A stretch of 64,000 nt of DNA, from the NCBI RefSeq assembly GCF_015207985.1, contig NZ_JADEVV010000006.1, forward strand, positions 1 through 64,000, given 5' to 3'. The notes beneath the pieces are model-generated. The model made no database searches and was not told the DNA's origin. It saw only the letters and a list, made by a program, of their open reading frames with translations. Below, in pieces: positions 45,409 through 55,411 of this stretch (position 1 is its first letter; every line of letters begins with the position of its first letter). The DNA comes from Synechocystis salina LEGE 00031 (lineage in GTDB: Bacteria; Cyanobacteriota; Cyanobacteriia; Cyanobacteriales; Microcystaceae). The translations under genes and the position numbers were made by a program.

Positions 45409-47565
45409 ATGCAAGAGTTTGACAAGTCCATATCCTTCGACGGACGGGATATAAGACTCAAAATGGGAACCCTAGCTCCCCAAGCAGGAGGTTCAGTCCT
45501 CATTCAATCCGGTGATACAGCGGTGTTGGTCACGGCGACCAGAGCTAAAGGAAGGGATGGCATTGATTTTCTACCCCTAACGGTGGACTACGAAGGACGA
45601 CTCTATGCCGCAGGTCGTATTCCGGGCGGTTTTTTGCGGCGGGAAGGCCGACCCCCAGAAAAGGCCACATTAATTAGCCGCCTCATTGATCGTCCTTTAC
45701 GTCCCCTGTTTCCCCATTGGCTCAGGGATGAACTACAAATAGTTGCCACTACCCTTTCCATGGACGAGGAAGTTCCCCCCGATGTTTTGGCTGTGACAGG
45801 GGCTTCGGTGGCGGTCATTCTAGCCAAAATTCCCTTCAAAGGTCCCATGGCCGCAGTGCGGGTAGGTCTAGTGGGGGATGATTTCATTATTAACCCCACC
45901 TATCGAGAGGTCTATAACGGAGATTTGGACTTGGTGGTGGCTGGTACCCCCGCCGGTATTGTCATGGTAGAAGCTGGAGCGAACCAGTTACCAGAACAGG
46001 ACATCATCGAAGCGATTGATTTTGGCTATGAAGCAGTACAGGATCTGATCAACGCCCAGCAGGAATTGATGACAGATTTGGGCATCACCCTGGCTACCTC
46101 TGAGCCTCCCTTGGTCAATACCACGGTGGAACAGTTCATCGAAAGTAAAGCCGCCCCAAAAATTATCACTGTACTTGGTAAATTTGACCTGGGTAAAGAT
46201 GGTAGGGACGCCGCCCTCGATGAAATTAAAGCCAGTGAAGTGGAAGCGGCGATCGCCGAATTGCCGGAAACCGATCCCGTCAAACAGAGTGTGGAAGAAG
46301 ACCCCAAACTAGTGGGCAATCTCTACAAAGCATTGACCAAAAAGTTAATGCGCAAACAGATTGTCGAAGAAGGGGTACGGGTAGACGGCCGCAAACTCGA
46401 ACAGGTACGACCCATTAGCTGTGAAGTGGGCTTTCTGCCCCGGCGGGTCCATGGTAGTGGTTTATTTAACCGGGGTTTAACCCAGGTACTATCCCTCGCC
46501 ACCCTTGGTTCCCCAGGTGATGCCCAGGATCTAGCGGACGACCTCCATCCCGAGGACGAAAAGCGCTATCTCCACCATTACAACTTTCCCCCCTACTCTG
46601 TGGGTGAGGCCCGCCCCATGCGCTCCCCTGGCCGCCGGGAAATTGGCCACGGTGCTTTAGCAGAACGGGCCATCATACCAGTACTCCCCCCCCAGGAAGA
46701 CTTTCCCTATGTGGTGCGGGTGGTATCGGAAGTTCTGTCTTCCAACGGTTCCACCTCCATGGGCTCCGTTTGTGGTTCCACCCTTGCCCTGATGGATGCC
46801 GGGGTACCGATCAAAAAACCCGTCAGTGGCGCCGCCATGGGCTTGATCAAAGAAGGGGATGAAATTCGTATTCTCACCGATATTCAGGGCATTGAAGATT
46901 TCCTTGGGGATATGGATTTCAAAGTAGCTGGTACCGATTCCGGTATCACCGCCCTGCAAATGGATATGAAAATTGATGGTCTGAGCATGGAAGTAGTCTC
47001 TAAGGCCATCATGCAAGCCCTCCCCGCCCGGCTCCATATCCTCGACAAAATGTTAGCCACCATCCGGGAGCCCCGTCCCGAGTTGTCTCCCTTTGCGCCC
47101 CGGTTATTGACCCTGAAAATCGAGCCCGAACATATCGGCATGGTCATTGGGCCCGGTGGTAAAACCATTAAGGGCATCACCGAACAAACCAGTTGCAAAA
47201 TCGACATTGCCGACGATGGTACTGTTACCATTGCCTCCAGCGAAGGGGAACGGGCAGAACGGGCTCGGCAGATGATTTACAACATGACCCGCAAACTCAA
47301 CGAAGGGGAAGTGTACCTCGGTCGTGTGACCCGAATCATTCCCATTGGGGCTTTTGTGGAAGTGCTACCTGGAAAAGAAGGCATGATCCATATTTCCCAA
47401 TTAACGGAAGGCCGGGTCGGCAAAGTGGAAGACGAAGTGGGCGTGGGTGATGAGGTCATTGTCAAAGTACGGGAAATTGACAGTAAAGGCCGCTTAAACC
47501 TGACCCGCTTGGGTATCCACCCCGATGAAGCGGCGGAAGCCCGTCGTAACGTCAGCCGGGGCTAA
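45409..47565 (+). CDS. pnp: Polyribonucleotide nucleotidyltransferase (PNPase)
   Basis: 718 residues. PNPase degrades RNA 3'-to-5' with phosphate and can add heteropolymeric tails; cyanobacteria use it for tailing because they lack poly(A) polymerase. Two RNase PH domains (about 1-215 and 315-540) flank a helical linker. A KH domain with [16 protein letters not shown] and an S1 domain with [20 protein letters not shown] follow at the C-terminus. AAGGA lies about a dozen bases before the ATG. RNase E, whose C-terminus binds PNPase in cyanobacteria, is encoded 1.3 kb further on the opposite strand. Confidence 0.96.
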   Translation: MQEFDKSISFDGRDIRLKMGTLAPQAGGSVLIQSGDTAVLVTATRAKGRDGIDFLPLTVDYEGRLYAAGRIPGGFLRREGRPPEKATLISRLIDRPLRPLFPHWLRDELQIVATTLSMDEEVPPDVLAVTGASVAVILAKIPFKGPMAAVRVGLVGDDFIINPTYREVYNGDLDLVVAGTPAGIVMVEAGANQLPEQDIIEAIDFGYEAVQDLINAQQELMTDLGITLATSEPPLVNTTVEQFIESKAAPKIITVLGKFDLGKDGRDAALDEIKASEVEAAIAELPETDPVKQSVEEDPKLVGNLYKALTKKLMRKQIVEEGVRVDGRKLEQVRPISCEVGFLPRRVHGSGLFNRGLTQVLSLATLGSPGDAQDLADDLHPEDEKRYLHHYNFPPYSVGEARPMRSPGRREIGHGALAERAIIPVLPPQEDFPYVVRVVSEVLSSNGSTSMGSVCGSTLALMDAGVPIKKPVSGAAMGLIKEGDEIRILTDIQGIEDFLGDMDFKVAGTDSGITALQMDMKIDGLSMEVVSKAIMQALPARLHILDKMLATIREPRPELSPFAPRLLTLKIEPEHIGMVIGPGGKTIKGITEQTSCKIDIADDGTVTIASSEGERAERARQMIYNMTRKLNEGEVYLGRVTRIIPIGAFVEVLPGKEGMIHISQLTEGRVGKVEDEVGVGDEVIVKVREIDSKGRLNLTRLGIHPDEAAEARRNVSRG

Positions 47566-47797
47566 GTTAACTTGCTTGTGGGGGTTTAGGGCTAATTGGC
47601 CTATTGCCAATAGGGGTCAGACCTAAATTGATTTTGGGTTTGACTCTCCCAACGCCACTGATTACAAGCCAATGAGCCGCAACTGTTTTGCCTAACTTGA
47701 CCAAGTAAGCTGATATCATCCCGATCCCCTGGGTATCCGAACTTAGGGGATTTGCTTTGGTGTTTACTCCGAGTTTTTATTGACACTGTTTTTTCCC
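47566..47797. other. Spacer between pnp and mutT with two inverted repeats
   Basis: 232 bases without a gene. CCTATTG-C-CAATAGG (47600-47614) is a perfect palindromic hairpin without a T-run. ATCCCCT (47724-47730) and AGGGGAT (47745-47751) form a second stem with a 14-base loop, followed by a T-rich stretch. Either could end the pnp transcript, the second more likely. Confidence 0.35.
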
Positions 47798-48208
47798 ATG
47801 GCCCATTCTTTTCCCCATAAACAAATTGGCGTAGCGGTAATTATCAATGACCAAGGCCAAGTATTGATCGATCGCCGTCCGGTGGGGGGATCCTTTGGGG
47901 GGCTGTGGGAATTTCCTGGGGGTAAACTGGAGCCGGGGGAAACCGCCGCCGAATGTATTGCACGGGAAGTGCGGGAAGAAATTGCCATTGAAGTGGCAGT
48001 GGGGGAATCCCTGCTCACCATTGACCATACCTATCCCCAGGTGCGACTAACTTTGTATGTCCATCTCTGTCAGTATTTATCGGGGCAACCCCAAACCATT
48101 GCCTGTGAAGAAGTACGCTGGGTGGCGATCGCCGATTTAGGGGAGTATCGTTTTCCCAAGGCTAATGGGGAAATTATTCAGGCCCTGCGCCAAAAGTTTC
48201 TGAAATAA
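47798..48208 (+). CDS. mutT: MutT-type Nudix hydrolase (8-oxo-dGTP diphosphatase-like)
   Basis: 136 residues from the ATG at 47798 (MAHSFPHKQIGVAVIIND). A TTG six codons earlier is less likely. The Nudix box is GGKLEPGETAAECIAREVREEIAIE (first 20 residues GGKLEPGETAAECIAREVRE), and the WEFPGGKLEPGE context is that of MutT proteins that clear oxidised dGTP. It is convergent with rnhB, with 9 bases between stops. Confidence 0.88.
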   Translation: MAHSFPHKQIGVAVIINDQGQVLIDRRPVGGSFGGLWEFPGGKLEPGETAAECIAREVREEIAIEVAVGESLLTIDHTYPQVRLTLYVHLCQYLSGQPQTIACEEVRWVAIADLGEYRFPKANGEIIQALRQKFLK

Positions 48209-48217
48209 ACGGGTCGG

Positions 48218-48865
48218 TCAATCCAGGTCTTCAATAATTTTGCGACAAAAAAGCGGGCGATGTAGAGGAGTTGCACCATACTGCCTTAACCCTTGGCGAT
48301 GGTTGGCCGTGCCATAACCTTTATTGCTAGCCAGGTCGTAATGGGGAAAGCGTTCTGCTAAACGGGTAATTAAACTATCCCGCCAAACCTTAGCTAAAAT
48401 GCTAGCGGCACCGATTAGCAAAGATTTACCATCTCCCCCGGTAATGGCCATTTGGGCAGAAACAATGCGGGGTAACCTGTCTCGCCCATCCACCAACACA
48501 TAGGCCGGCATAACGGGCAATTTCTGCACCGCTCTCTCCATGGCCAACAAACTAGCTTGACGAATATTAATCCGTTCAATAGTGGGCACATCGGCAAAGC
48601 TAATGCCATAGCTGTGGAGATAGGGGGGCAATGCCTGGGCCAACTGGGCACGACGTTGGGGAGACAGTTTTTTACTATCCTTCACCCCCAAAGCCTGTAA
48701 CTGGTCAATGGCTTCGATGGGAACTAGCACCGCCGCCGCCACCACCGGCCCAAATAAAGCTCCCCGCCCCACTTCATCCACCCCCGCCACCAGGCGATCG
48801 CCGGATAGTCCTTGGCTCTCCTGCCACCATTGGCGATCGTTGTAACAACTGGGAGAGTAAATCAA
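48218..48865 (-). CDS. rnhB: Ribonuclease HII
   Basis: 215 residues, TTG start at 48865. It removes RNA from RNA-DNA hybrids. The catalytic acidic residues are in LVAGVDEVGRGALFGPVVAAAV (first 20: LVAGVDEVGRGALFGPVVAA) and VDGRDRLP; the family motif ASILAKVWRDSLI and SNKGYGTANHRQGL are also present. It begins 8 bases after the rne stop, so both are made from one transcript. The N-terminal dozen residues (IYSPSCYNDRQWW) are poorly conserved in such proteins, leaving the start slightly open. Confidence 0.92.
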   Translation of the reverse strand: MIYSPSCYNDRQWWQESQGLSGDRLVAGVDEVGRGALFGPVVAAAVLVPIEAIDQLQALGVKDSKKLSPQRRAQLAQALPPYLHSYGISFADVPTIERINIRQASLLAMERAVQKLPVMPAYVLVDGRDRLPRIVSAQMAITGGDGKSLLIGAASILAKVWRDSLITRLAERFPHYDLASNKGYGTANHRQGLRQYGATPLHRPLFCRKIIEDLD

Positions 48866-48873
48866 GCTAATAC

Positions 48874-50901
48874 CTACTCCGCCGAAGAACGCCGCCGTCT
48901 TCTGCCAGGACGTTTTTTTGTTTCCGTGGGAGTAGATACCTCTGCCACCGCAGCAGATGAAGCTTCATCATCGAGTTGGGGCAAGTCAACTTTTTCCTGA
49001 GCTACCGTTTCGTCTACTGATTGCTCAATAACTGGGGCTGTGACCTCAGATATAATCGTCGGCCCATCACTGGGGACATCATCGGGACTATTATCGCCAT
49101 TGTCCACCGCTGTAATGACCGTATTAACCTGACTGCCATTACCATTGTTATTTTCCTCCCGGGCCGTACCCGCAGTAACCACCGAAACCACAAAGGAGCG
49201 GGGGTCCTGGTCAGCGTATTCCGTTTTGACCAGGGGAGAAATTCCCATGCGGGCATAAATGTCCTGTTCCAAAGTTGTCATGGTGACATCCACCGGAACC
49301 AACGTTTTTTCCACTCGACGGGACGGCCGCTCACGACGGGGAGGGGCAGTGCCACTGGCCTTTTCCTTGGTAGGGCTGGGGCTAGTGCCAGTGCTCTTAC
49401 TGCGGGCAACCCCCACGGACTTAGTATTTTCCTTTTCAGAAAAGTCCGAGCCTCGACGACGGCGACGACGGCGGTTATTATCCCGATCGCCTTGCTCTTG
49501 ATAATTAGGATGGAAGAGTAAGTCCAGAGGGCTAGATATTTTCGCTTCTTCCTTCTTCGGCGGCTCACTGACCTTGGCAGTGGGGGGAGAGAGAATTGGT
49601 TTTTCCACCAACCGGGGGGGAATGCTACTACTGACCGCTGTGGGAACCAAGGAAACAAAACCCTTTTCGCCAGGGAGTTCCACCAAATGGCCTAAACCAC
49701 CACACTCAGGACAGGTCTGGCCAAACAGTTCATACAAATTCTGTCCCTGGCGCTTACGGGTCAACTCCACTAGCCCCAACTCCGTCAACTGGGCAATCTG
49801 GGGCCGGGCTTTGTCGGACTCCAAACAACGGTTGAAATGCTCCAAAAGTTGTAGTTGATCCTTATGGGTGTCCATGTCAATAAAGTCGACAATGATTACC
49901 CCACCAATATTTCTTAGCTTCAACTGGCGCGCAATTTCCGTGGCCGCTTCATAGTTAGTCCAGAGCACCGTTTCCCGGGAATTGGCCGAATGGGTAAAGG
50001 AACCAGAGTTAACGTCAATGACCGTCAAAGCTTCCGTCGGTTCAATAATTACATAACCCCCCGAAGGCAGATCCACCCTGGGCTTGAGGGCTTCCCGGAT
50101 GGTGGCATTGACTCGAAAATACTCCAGAATACTGAGGGATTCCCGGTGACAATCAATTAAAACCCCCTCCGGCAAACGACCTTGGTCCCAGTTCATCAAT
50201 TGTTGTTTGATCCGTTTCATCCCCGCCGGGGTATCCACCACAATGCGATTCACTTCGCTGGAATACATATCCCGCAGCACTCGCTTGATGAAATCATCAT
50301 CCCGGTCTAGGAGCATGGGGGCACTACGGGTCATGGCCTGTTGTTGCACCAACTCCCATTGCTTTTGCAGATTTTCCAAATCTTCGATAATTGCATCTTC
50401 CGGCACATCTTCCGCTTCCGTCCGCACCAGTAGTCCCATGCCCGGTGGCTTGATCAACACCGCCAAAGCCCTTAAACGACTGCGTTCCTCCTCCCGGTTA
50501 ATGCGGCGGGAAAGATTAACTCCCCGACCATAGGGCATCAACACCATGTAACGCCCTGGCATACTGATATTTCCAGTCAGGCGGGGGCCTTTATTCCCGG
50601 TGGGTTCTTTCATCACCTGCACCAACACCCTCTGTTGGGGAGCTAAAAGTTCCGAAATGGAACCGGCGGTGCGTCTTAATCTAACTGGGCCTAGGTCGCT
50701 GACGTGGATAAAGCCATTTTTTTCGGTGTCCCCAATGTTAATAAAAGCGGCGTCAATGCTGGGCAGAATATTGTCAACTAAGCCTAAATAAATATCTCCC
50801 ACCTGTTGGCTGCCCGTGGACACCACCAATTCTTGAATTTGATCCTTCCAAAAAACAGCAGCAACCTGATGTTTTTCAGCAATGACAATTTGTTTTGGCA
50901 T
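48874..50901 (-). CDS. rne: Ribonuclease E/G family endoribonuclease
   Basis: 675 residues from the ATG at 50901 (MPKQIVIAEKHQVAAVF), chosen because GAGGAATATATTT precedes it. An S1 domain (about 35-105, GDIYLGLVDNILPSIDAAF) is followed by the RNase E/G catalytic domain with DVNSGSFTHS and IIVDFIDM (metal-binding Asp). The Zn-link CPECGG follows near 400. The C-terminal half is disordered, with arginine-rich RRRRRRRGSDFSEKE, and ends in GRRRRRSSAE, the conserved cyanobacterial tail reported to bind PNPase. It starts mRNA decay and stands first in an rne-rnhB unit. Confidence 0.95.
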   Translation of the reverse strand: MPKQIVIAEKHQVAAVFWKDQIQELVVSTGSQQVGDIYLGLVDNILPSIDAAFINIGDTEKNGFIHVSDLGPVRLRRTAGSISELLAPQQRVLVQVMKEPTGNKGPRLTGNISMPGRYMVLMPYGRGVNLSRRINREEERSRLRALAVLIKPPGMGLLVRTEAEDVPEDAIIEDLENLQKQWELVQQQAMTRSAPMLLDRDDDFIKRVLRDMYSSEVNRIVVDTPAGMKRIKQQLMNWDQGRLPEGVLIDCHRESLSILEYFRVNATIREALKPRVDLPSGGYVIIEPTEALTVIDVNSGSFTHSANSRETVLWTNYEAATEIARQLKLRNIGGVIIVDFIDMDTHKDQLQLLEHFNRCLESDKARPQIAQLTELGLVELTRKRQGQNLYELFGQTCPECGGLGHLVELPGEKGFVSLVPTAVSSSIPPRLVEKPILSPPTAKVSEPPKKEEAKISSPLDLLFHPNYQEQGDRDNNRRRRRRRGSDFSEKENTKSVGVARSKSTGTSPSPTKEKASGTAPPRRERPSRRVEKTLVPVDVTMTTLEQDIYARMGISPLVKTEYADQDPRSFVVSVVTAGTAREENNNGNGSQVNTVITAVDNGDNSPDDVPSDGPTIISEVTAPVIEQSVDETVAQEKVDLPQLDDEASSAAVAEVSTPTETKKRPGRRRRRSSAE

Positions 50902-51551
50902 AAATATATTCCTCAAAAGGCCATCCGAAAGCCGTCCCAGTGGTGTGGACAGGGGCAGGGTGGCCTACAGAAAAATGTTGTAATGTTGGACATGGGGTGA
51001 ACTGAATATTTTCCTCTCTAGGGTCAACCTACCCTCTCGCCCAGTGAACTACTCCCGTCATCCCCATGGCCATAGTTGTGACCGTTTTTTGCCACCACAG
51101 CTTCCTGATCAGGTGTGAGCAGGAACTTTTGGGGGGGCATGGATTACGGTCAGCTTGCTGGAGAAAGCCGTAGATATTCCCAGGGAAACGCCCAGGGGAC
51201 AGCCGCCCATCGCACGGACGGGGGAGATAGATAGGCAAGAGTATTGGAGGCAGTTTAAGACGGAAAAAACTATCTGTTTTTCTGCACCGTAAGAACGACA
51301 ACCGGTAACGATTAGAAAAGAAGAATCGGGGGCTGCTTACGGCGATTCACTACAGGGGCATAACTTTTGCTGGTTATCCCTGGATCAATGCCAATGATTA
51401 CATCGGACATCGAACCTGAGGGTTTGGAGTCCCTCTCAAAATAACCCGGGCATTGTCAAAAGAAATAAACCTGATGCCCAAGAAATTTAAACTGAATATA
51501 ACCTGAAATGGTAGCCTTTAGCAAGAAACCCCGGCTCTCCAGGCCAGTTGC
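50902..51551 (-). other. Long non-coding region upstream of rne
   Basis: 650 bases without a credible gene, the longest such stretch in the window. It separates rne from the SPFH gene, on the same strand. RNase E genes commonly have long leaders through which the enzyme destabilises its own mRNA, and the strong SD near 50910 marks the end of this leader. A small antisense-looking frame at 51029-51301 lacks protein character. A small RNA gene or the SPFH terminator may also be present; I cannot see which. Confidence 0.5.
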
Positions 51552-52517
51552 CTACCCAGCCCGATGACGATCCACCTTATCCAAGGCCGCCTCTAATCCT
51601 TCATCCAGGGCACCATCCCCCACAATGGACCGCACTCCTTCCAAGGTGGAAAGAATGTTACGGGGGTCGAGGAACATTACCTTGCTGCTGTCACTACTGC
51701 CGATCGCCGTACCCATGTTGAGGTATTGCTGGGCCAGAAGAAATTGCAGAGCTTCCCTGGCATGGTTATCGGAACTCAATTTTTCCGTAAGGATACTGAG
51801 GGCCTCCGCTGTAGCCTTAGCTTCCAACACTTTTTTCTGTTGTTCCGCTTCTGCATTGAGGATAGCCGCTTTTTTCTTAGCCTCCGCTTCTAACACCCGA
51901 GCTTGGGCATCCCCCTGGGCTGAGTTGATGGCGGAATCCCGTTGACCTTCGGAAGTGAGAATAGCCGCCCGTTTTTTTCTCTCTGCGGTCATTTGCAGTT
52001 CCATGGAATCCAACACTGCTTTAGAAGGCATAATGTCCCGTAATTCCACCCTAGTAACTTTTACCCCCCAAGGGTCAGTGGAAATATCCAGTTCCCGCAG
52101 TAGTAATTCATTAATTTCCGTCCGGGCAGTGAAGGTTTGATCCAACTCAAGCTTGCCAATTTCAGAGCGGATTTGGGTCAACACCAAGTTCACCATGGCG
52201 GACTGTAAATTTTCCACCTTGTAATAGGCTTTCTCCATATCGATAATGCGCCAATAGACCACAGCATCGGCGGTAATGGCCACGTTGTCTTTGGTAATAC
52301 AGGACTGGGGGGGAATGTCGATGACCTTTTCCCTGGTGGTTTGCTTAAAAACGACCCGATCCAAAATAGGAACCGTAAAATTCAGCCCTGGGGTAAGTTT
52401 TTTGTTGTAACTTCCCAGCCGTTCCACTAGAAATTCATTTTTTTCATTAACAATTTTGACCGAAGTACCGATCGCCGATCCGAAGAAGACGAGAAAGAAG
52501 AGAAAAAAGGCTTCCAT
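51552..52517 (-). CDS. SPFH (stomatin/prohibitin/flotillin) family protein
   Basis: 321 residues. An N-terminal membrane anchor (about 1-18) is followed by the SPFH domain (about 20-190) with [21 protein letters not shown] and [14 protein letters not shown] long alanine- and glutamate-rich helix (about 175-260) then drives oligomerisation. This is the stomatin/slipin branch (HflK/C-like), scaffolds of membrane microdomains. From memory the PCC 6803 homologue is slr1128. The ATG at 52517 puts the anchor at the very start. Confidence 0.92.
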   Translation of the reverse strand: MEAFFLFFLVFFGSAIGTSVKIVNEKNEFLVERLGSYNKKLTPGLNFTVPILDRVVFKQTTREKVIDIPPQSCITKDNVAITADAVVYWRIIDMEKAYYKVENLQSAMVNLVLTQIRSEIGKLELDQTFTARTEINELLLRELDISTDPWGVKVTRVELRDIMPSKAVLDSMELQMTAERKKRAAILTSEGQRDSAINSAQGDAQARVLEAEAKKKAAILNAEAEQQKKVLEAKATAEALSILTEKLSSDNHAREALQFLLAQQYLNMGTAIGSSDSSKVMFLDPRNILSTLEGVRSIVGDGALDEGLEAALDKVDRHRAG

Positions 52518-52652
52518 GGTTTAGCTCCGCTGTGACTGGGGAAAGTTGGGGACAATGTCAGTAAAATCAACAATCAATCAGTGAAAAAAGACGAAAGGAT
52601 AGAAAACTTGTTCTATGGGTCTAGCCATTGGCCGGAGGGTGTTATGGCAAGG

Positions 52653-53327
52653 CTAGAGTTGAATTTGAAACTGATCCTCAGGGGGTTGGAAAGGTTCGTC
52701 CTGGTCCCCTGGTAGGGACTGACTGGGTAGATCCTGAATATGAATTTCCTGTCGTTGCTGTTCGTTGAGGGTGATGGGCTCCAGGGTTCCCCCGCCAGTA
52801 TTCAACTGGTACGCTTCAGAAACCAGGGCACTAGGACAACATTGGGGGTCTCCCTGCTGGTGCTTCAACATATTGAGGCGGATTTGCCCATTTTTAATAA
52901 CTAAACTTTGTACCCGCACTCGATCGCCGAGGAAATAGGTGTTGGGGTTGGCGATCGGTCCATTGAGCCCATCGGTCACCACTGCGAGGTAAATCAGTTC
53001 TTCTGGGCCCACCGCACTGCCCCAGCGTAAAATCACCGCCGCATCCTGGTCGCCGTCTTGGTCCACGTCCCCAAGGGCAATGGGCTTAATCAAATTGAGG
53101 TTAAAGGTTCCGCCGGTAAACACACCGTTGTTGAGGGGGTATATGCCCTGGTCGGGAATGCTATAGCTCAGGTTTTTCAACACATCCACCGTCAAAGGGG
53201 CAGAGCTATTCTGGGCGATCGCCAGGGGGGGCCTTAAAGGGGTTGCCATTACCAGGGACCCCAGGGCCTCCCCTCCCACCAGGGCAGTGAGTAAACCTAA
53301 ACTTATTGAACCAATCCTATTAGCCAT
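52653..53327 (-). CDS. Secreted protein of unknown function
   Basis: 224 residues from the ATG at 53327, which has AAAGGATTGAGACA ahead of it and opens a signal peptide (MANRIGSISLGLLTALVGG..., cleavage near AIAQ, about 39). A longer frame to 53444 has no such signal. The mature part contains a repeat-like DVDQDGDQDAAVIL segment, a calcium-binding-looking Asp-rich loop, within a beta-rich domain. No named family recognised. It is divergent from the propeller/transglutaminase gene. Confidence 0.72.
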   Translation of the reverse strand: MANRIGSISLGLLTALVGGEALGSLVMATPLRPPLAIAQNSSAPLTVDVLKNLSYSIPDQGIYPLNNGVFTGGTFNLNLIKPIALGDVDQDGDQDAAVILRWGSAVGPEELIYLAVVTDGLNGPIANPNTYFLGDRVRVQSLVIKNGQIRLNMLKHQQGDPQCCPSALVSEAYQLNTGGGTLEPITLNEQQRQEIHIQDLPSQSLPGDQDEPFQPPEDQFQIQL

Positions 53328-53557
53328 TGTCTCAATCCTTTGGGAAATTTCTCTGAACATTGTGCCCAGACAGAAGCACTTTCCTAGGGCAAAAGGACAG
53401 TTTCGCAGTGGTTTTTGTTGCCCTCTTTTCCGTTCTAAAGGCATGGTAGCACGACCCCTGGGAACAGTAGCAGGGGAACGTTCGTGGTGAGCATCTGCCC
53501 CACCTGGGCCTTTGTTAAGCTGTAGAATTGCCTAAACTGTCCTGCCATCTAGTGTCT

Positions 53558-55246
53558 ATGGTTGTCGATTCTGTGCCCGATTCATCTACCTTTGTGGGAA
53601 AAACCATTCGTCCCGTGGCCGCCGTTTCCATCCATGGCATTGTCTTCGACGGAGATCGTCTGTTGGCTGTGGACAGCAAAAATGGTTACCTGTTGGAAAT
53701 CGATCCCTACACCAACAACACCAAGTTACTCAACGGTCAGTACTGGCAAGAATTTATCGGGGCCACCGGCCTGGCGATCGCCGACGGGCAGCTATGGTTT
53801 AGCTCAGGACAGTATGTTTACACCTGTAATCTGGAAGGGGAAGACCTGAAGCCGGAGGTATTTGCCTGGTTTGACGACCCAGTCAATGGGGTAGCCATCT
53901 GGGGCAGCACTGTGTACATTACCTGCCATAAGCGGGGCCACATTTTGGTGTATGGCAGGGACACCCGCAAGCTAGTGGCCACTTTTTACAGTCCCGGCAT
54001 CGGCGTGGAAAACATTACCGTGCGGGGGGAAGAACTGTGGGTATGTGACAGTGCCGAACAAAGTGTTTATTGCCTCGATCGGGCCACCGGGGAAATTAAT
54101 TTTAGCCTGATTACCCCCTTTGAAAGCCCCACTGGCCTGGCTTTTTACAACGATCAAGCTGGGGAAAAAGCAACCCTCTATGTGGCCTATGTGCAACAGG
54201 AACCCTACGTCCGGGATAACCCCAACGCCGATCCCAACCACGAGTTGATGTATCGGGAAACCACCTTCATCCATCCCCTCTATTTCTACAACGATACCCA
54301 CAAGCGTTGTACCTTTTCCAACGGGTACTTGGTGGAGATGCGCTACGTTGAGGAACTAGCCCCCCTGGACCCCGTTGATTTAAAACAGGTGGAATGGCGC
54401 ATGGCCCTGCCGGCGGCCACCCCCCGACAAAGAATTCGCAAAATTGAATCGGTGGGTTTACCCTTTAGCCGTATTGATGATGTCAACGGGCAAAAAGTGG
54501 CTGTGTTCGAGTTTGACCAGCTTGATTTAGATAGTCGGGCCGTGTTTGGTTGGCGGGTGGAAATGGAAGTATGGGGCATTAAATATCGCCTGAAACCCAG
54601 TGATTGCGAGCATCTTCCCGCCTTACCTGAAGGCTTTGCTGACCGTTATTTAGTGGATAACGATAACCTCAGCATGGAAACCGATATTATTATCCGGGCC
54701 GCGGCCGAGGCGATCGGTCGGGAAACCAACAGCCTCCGTAAGATGTTCAATATCCGGAACTACGTCTACGATCGCCTTTCCTATGGCATTAAACCCCACA
54801 TTGATACTCCCGACTTAGCCCTACGGCGGGGGGTGGGGTCCTGCGGGGAATACGTGGGGGTTTTGTTAGCCCTGGCCCGGTTGAATGGCATTGCCTGTCG
54901 CACCGCTGGCCGCTATAAATGCCCCCCCCATCCCCTCCAGCGTAATTTGCCCATGGAACCGGACTTCAACCATGTTTGGTTTGAATTTTATCTGCCCGGC
55001 ATCGGTTGGTTGCCTATGGAATCTAATCCCGACGACACCAATGATGGTGGCCCGTACCCCACCCGTTTCTTTATGGGTCTGGCTTGGTACCACGCTGAAA
55101 CCGCCAAGGATGTGCCCTTTGAGCAGCTACTGAGTCAGGGTATTCCCGTCAATAAACAGGTGGTTTCCATTGGCGAACTGGCCATTAACCATGTGCAATT
55201 CACCATCCTGGAGGAACTAGACCCGGCGGTGCATTTGGCTGATTAA
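53558..55246 (+). CDS. Beta-propeller protein with C-terminal transglutaminase-like domain
   Basis: 562 residues from the ATG at 53558; a TTG ten codons earlier is weaker. The N-terminal half (about 20-230) shows repeating strands such as GIVFDGDRLLAVDSKNGYLLEID, LAIADGQLWFSSGQYVY and VAIWGSTVYITCHKRGHILVY, read in blocks, as in SMP-30/NHL-type propellers. The C-terminal half has a transglutaminase-type triad: Cys in RRGVGSCGEYVGV, His in FNHVWFEFYL and Asp/Asn in PMESNPDD. It may be a cysteine protease or cross-linking enzyme. No signal peptide is evident. It is upstream of cpcF on the same strand. Confidence 0.75.
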   Translation: MVVDSVPDSSTFVGKTIRPVAAVSIHGIVFDGDRLLAVDSKNGYLLEIDPYTNNTKLLNGQYWQEFIGATGLAIADGQLWFSSGQYVYTCNLEGEDLKPEVFAWFDDPVNGVAIWGSTVYITCHKRGHILVYGRDTRKLVATFYSPGIGVENITVRGEELWVCDSAEQSVYCLDRATGEINFSLITPFESPTGLAFYNDQAGEKATLYVAYVQQEPYVRDNPNADPNHELMYRETTFIHPLYFYNDTHKRCTFSNGYLVEMRYVEELAPLDPVDLKQVEWRMALPAATPRQRIRKIESVGLPFSRIDDVNGQKVAVFEFDQLDLDSRAVFGWRVEMEVWGIKYRLKPSDCEHLPALPEGFADRYLVDNDNLSMETDIIIRAAAEAIGRETNSLRKMFNIRNYVYDRLSYGIKPHIDTPDLALRRGVGSCGEYVGVLLALARLNGIACRTAGRYKCPPHPLQRNLPMEPDFNHVWFEFYLPGIGWLPMESNPDDTNDGGPYPTRFFMGLAWYHAETAKDVPFEQLLSQGIPVNKQVVSIGELAINHVQFTILEELDPAVHLAD

Positions 55247-55411
55247 TTTAACTTTGGTAAGAGGGAAACTTCCTCCCCTGTCTACGAGGTAGTGCTGGGA
55301 ATATTCCCCCGCTCTTTAATGCCTGGTATTTACAGAGATGTTAGGGCCGAAGCAATGTTATGGTGATTCACTGTCAGTAGCATAGGTAGCGTAGGCTTCA
55401 GGGGCTAAACC

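Noticed and set aside
51029-51301. 90-residue frame in the rne leader.
   Set aside because: Proline/arginine/cysteine-rich translation, no ribosome site, no family likeness; probably chance in non-coding DNA.
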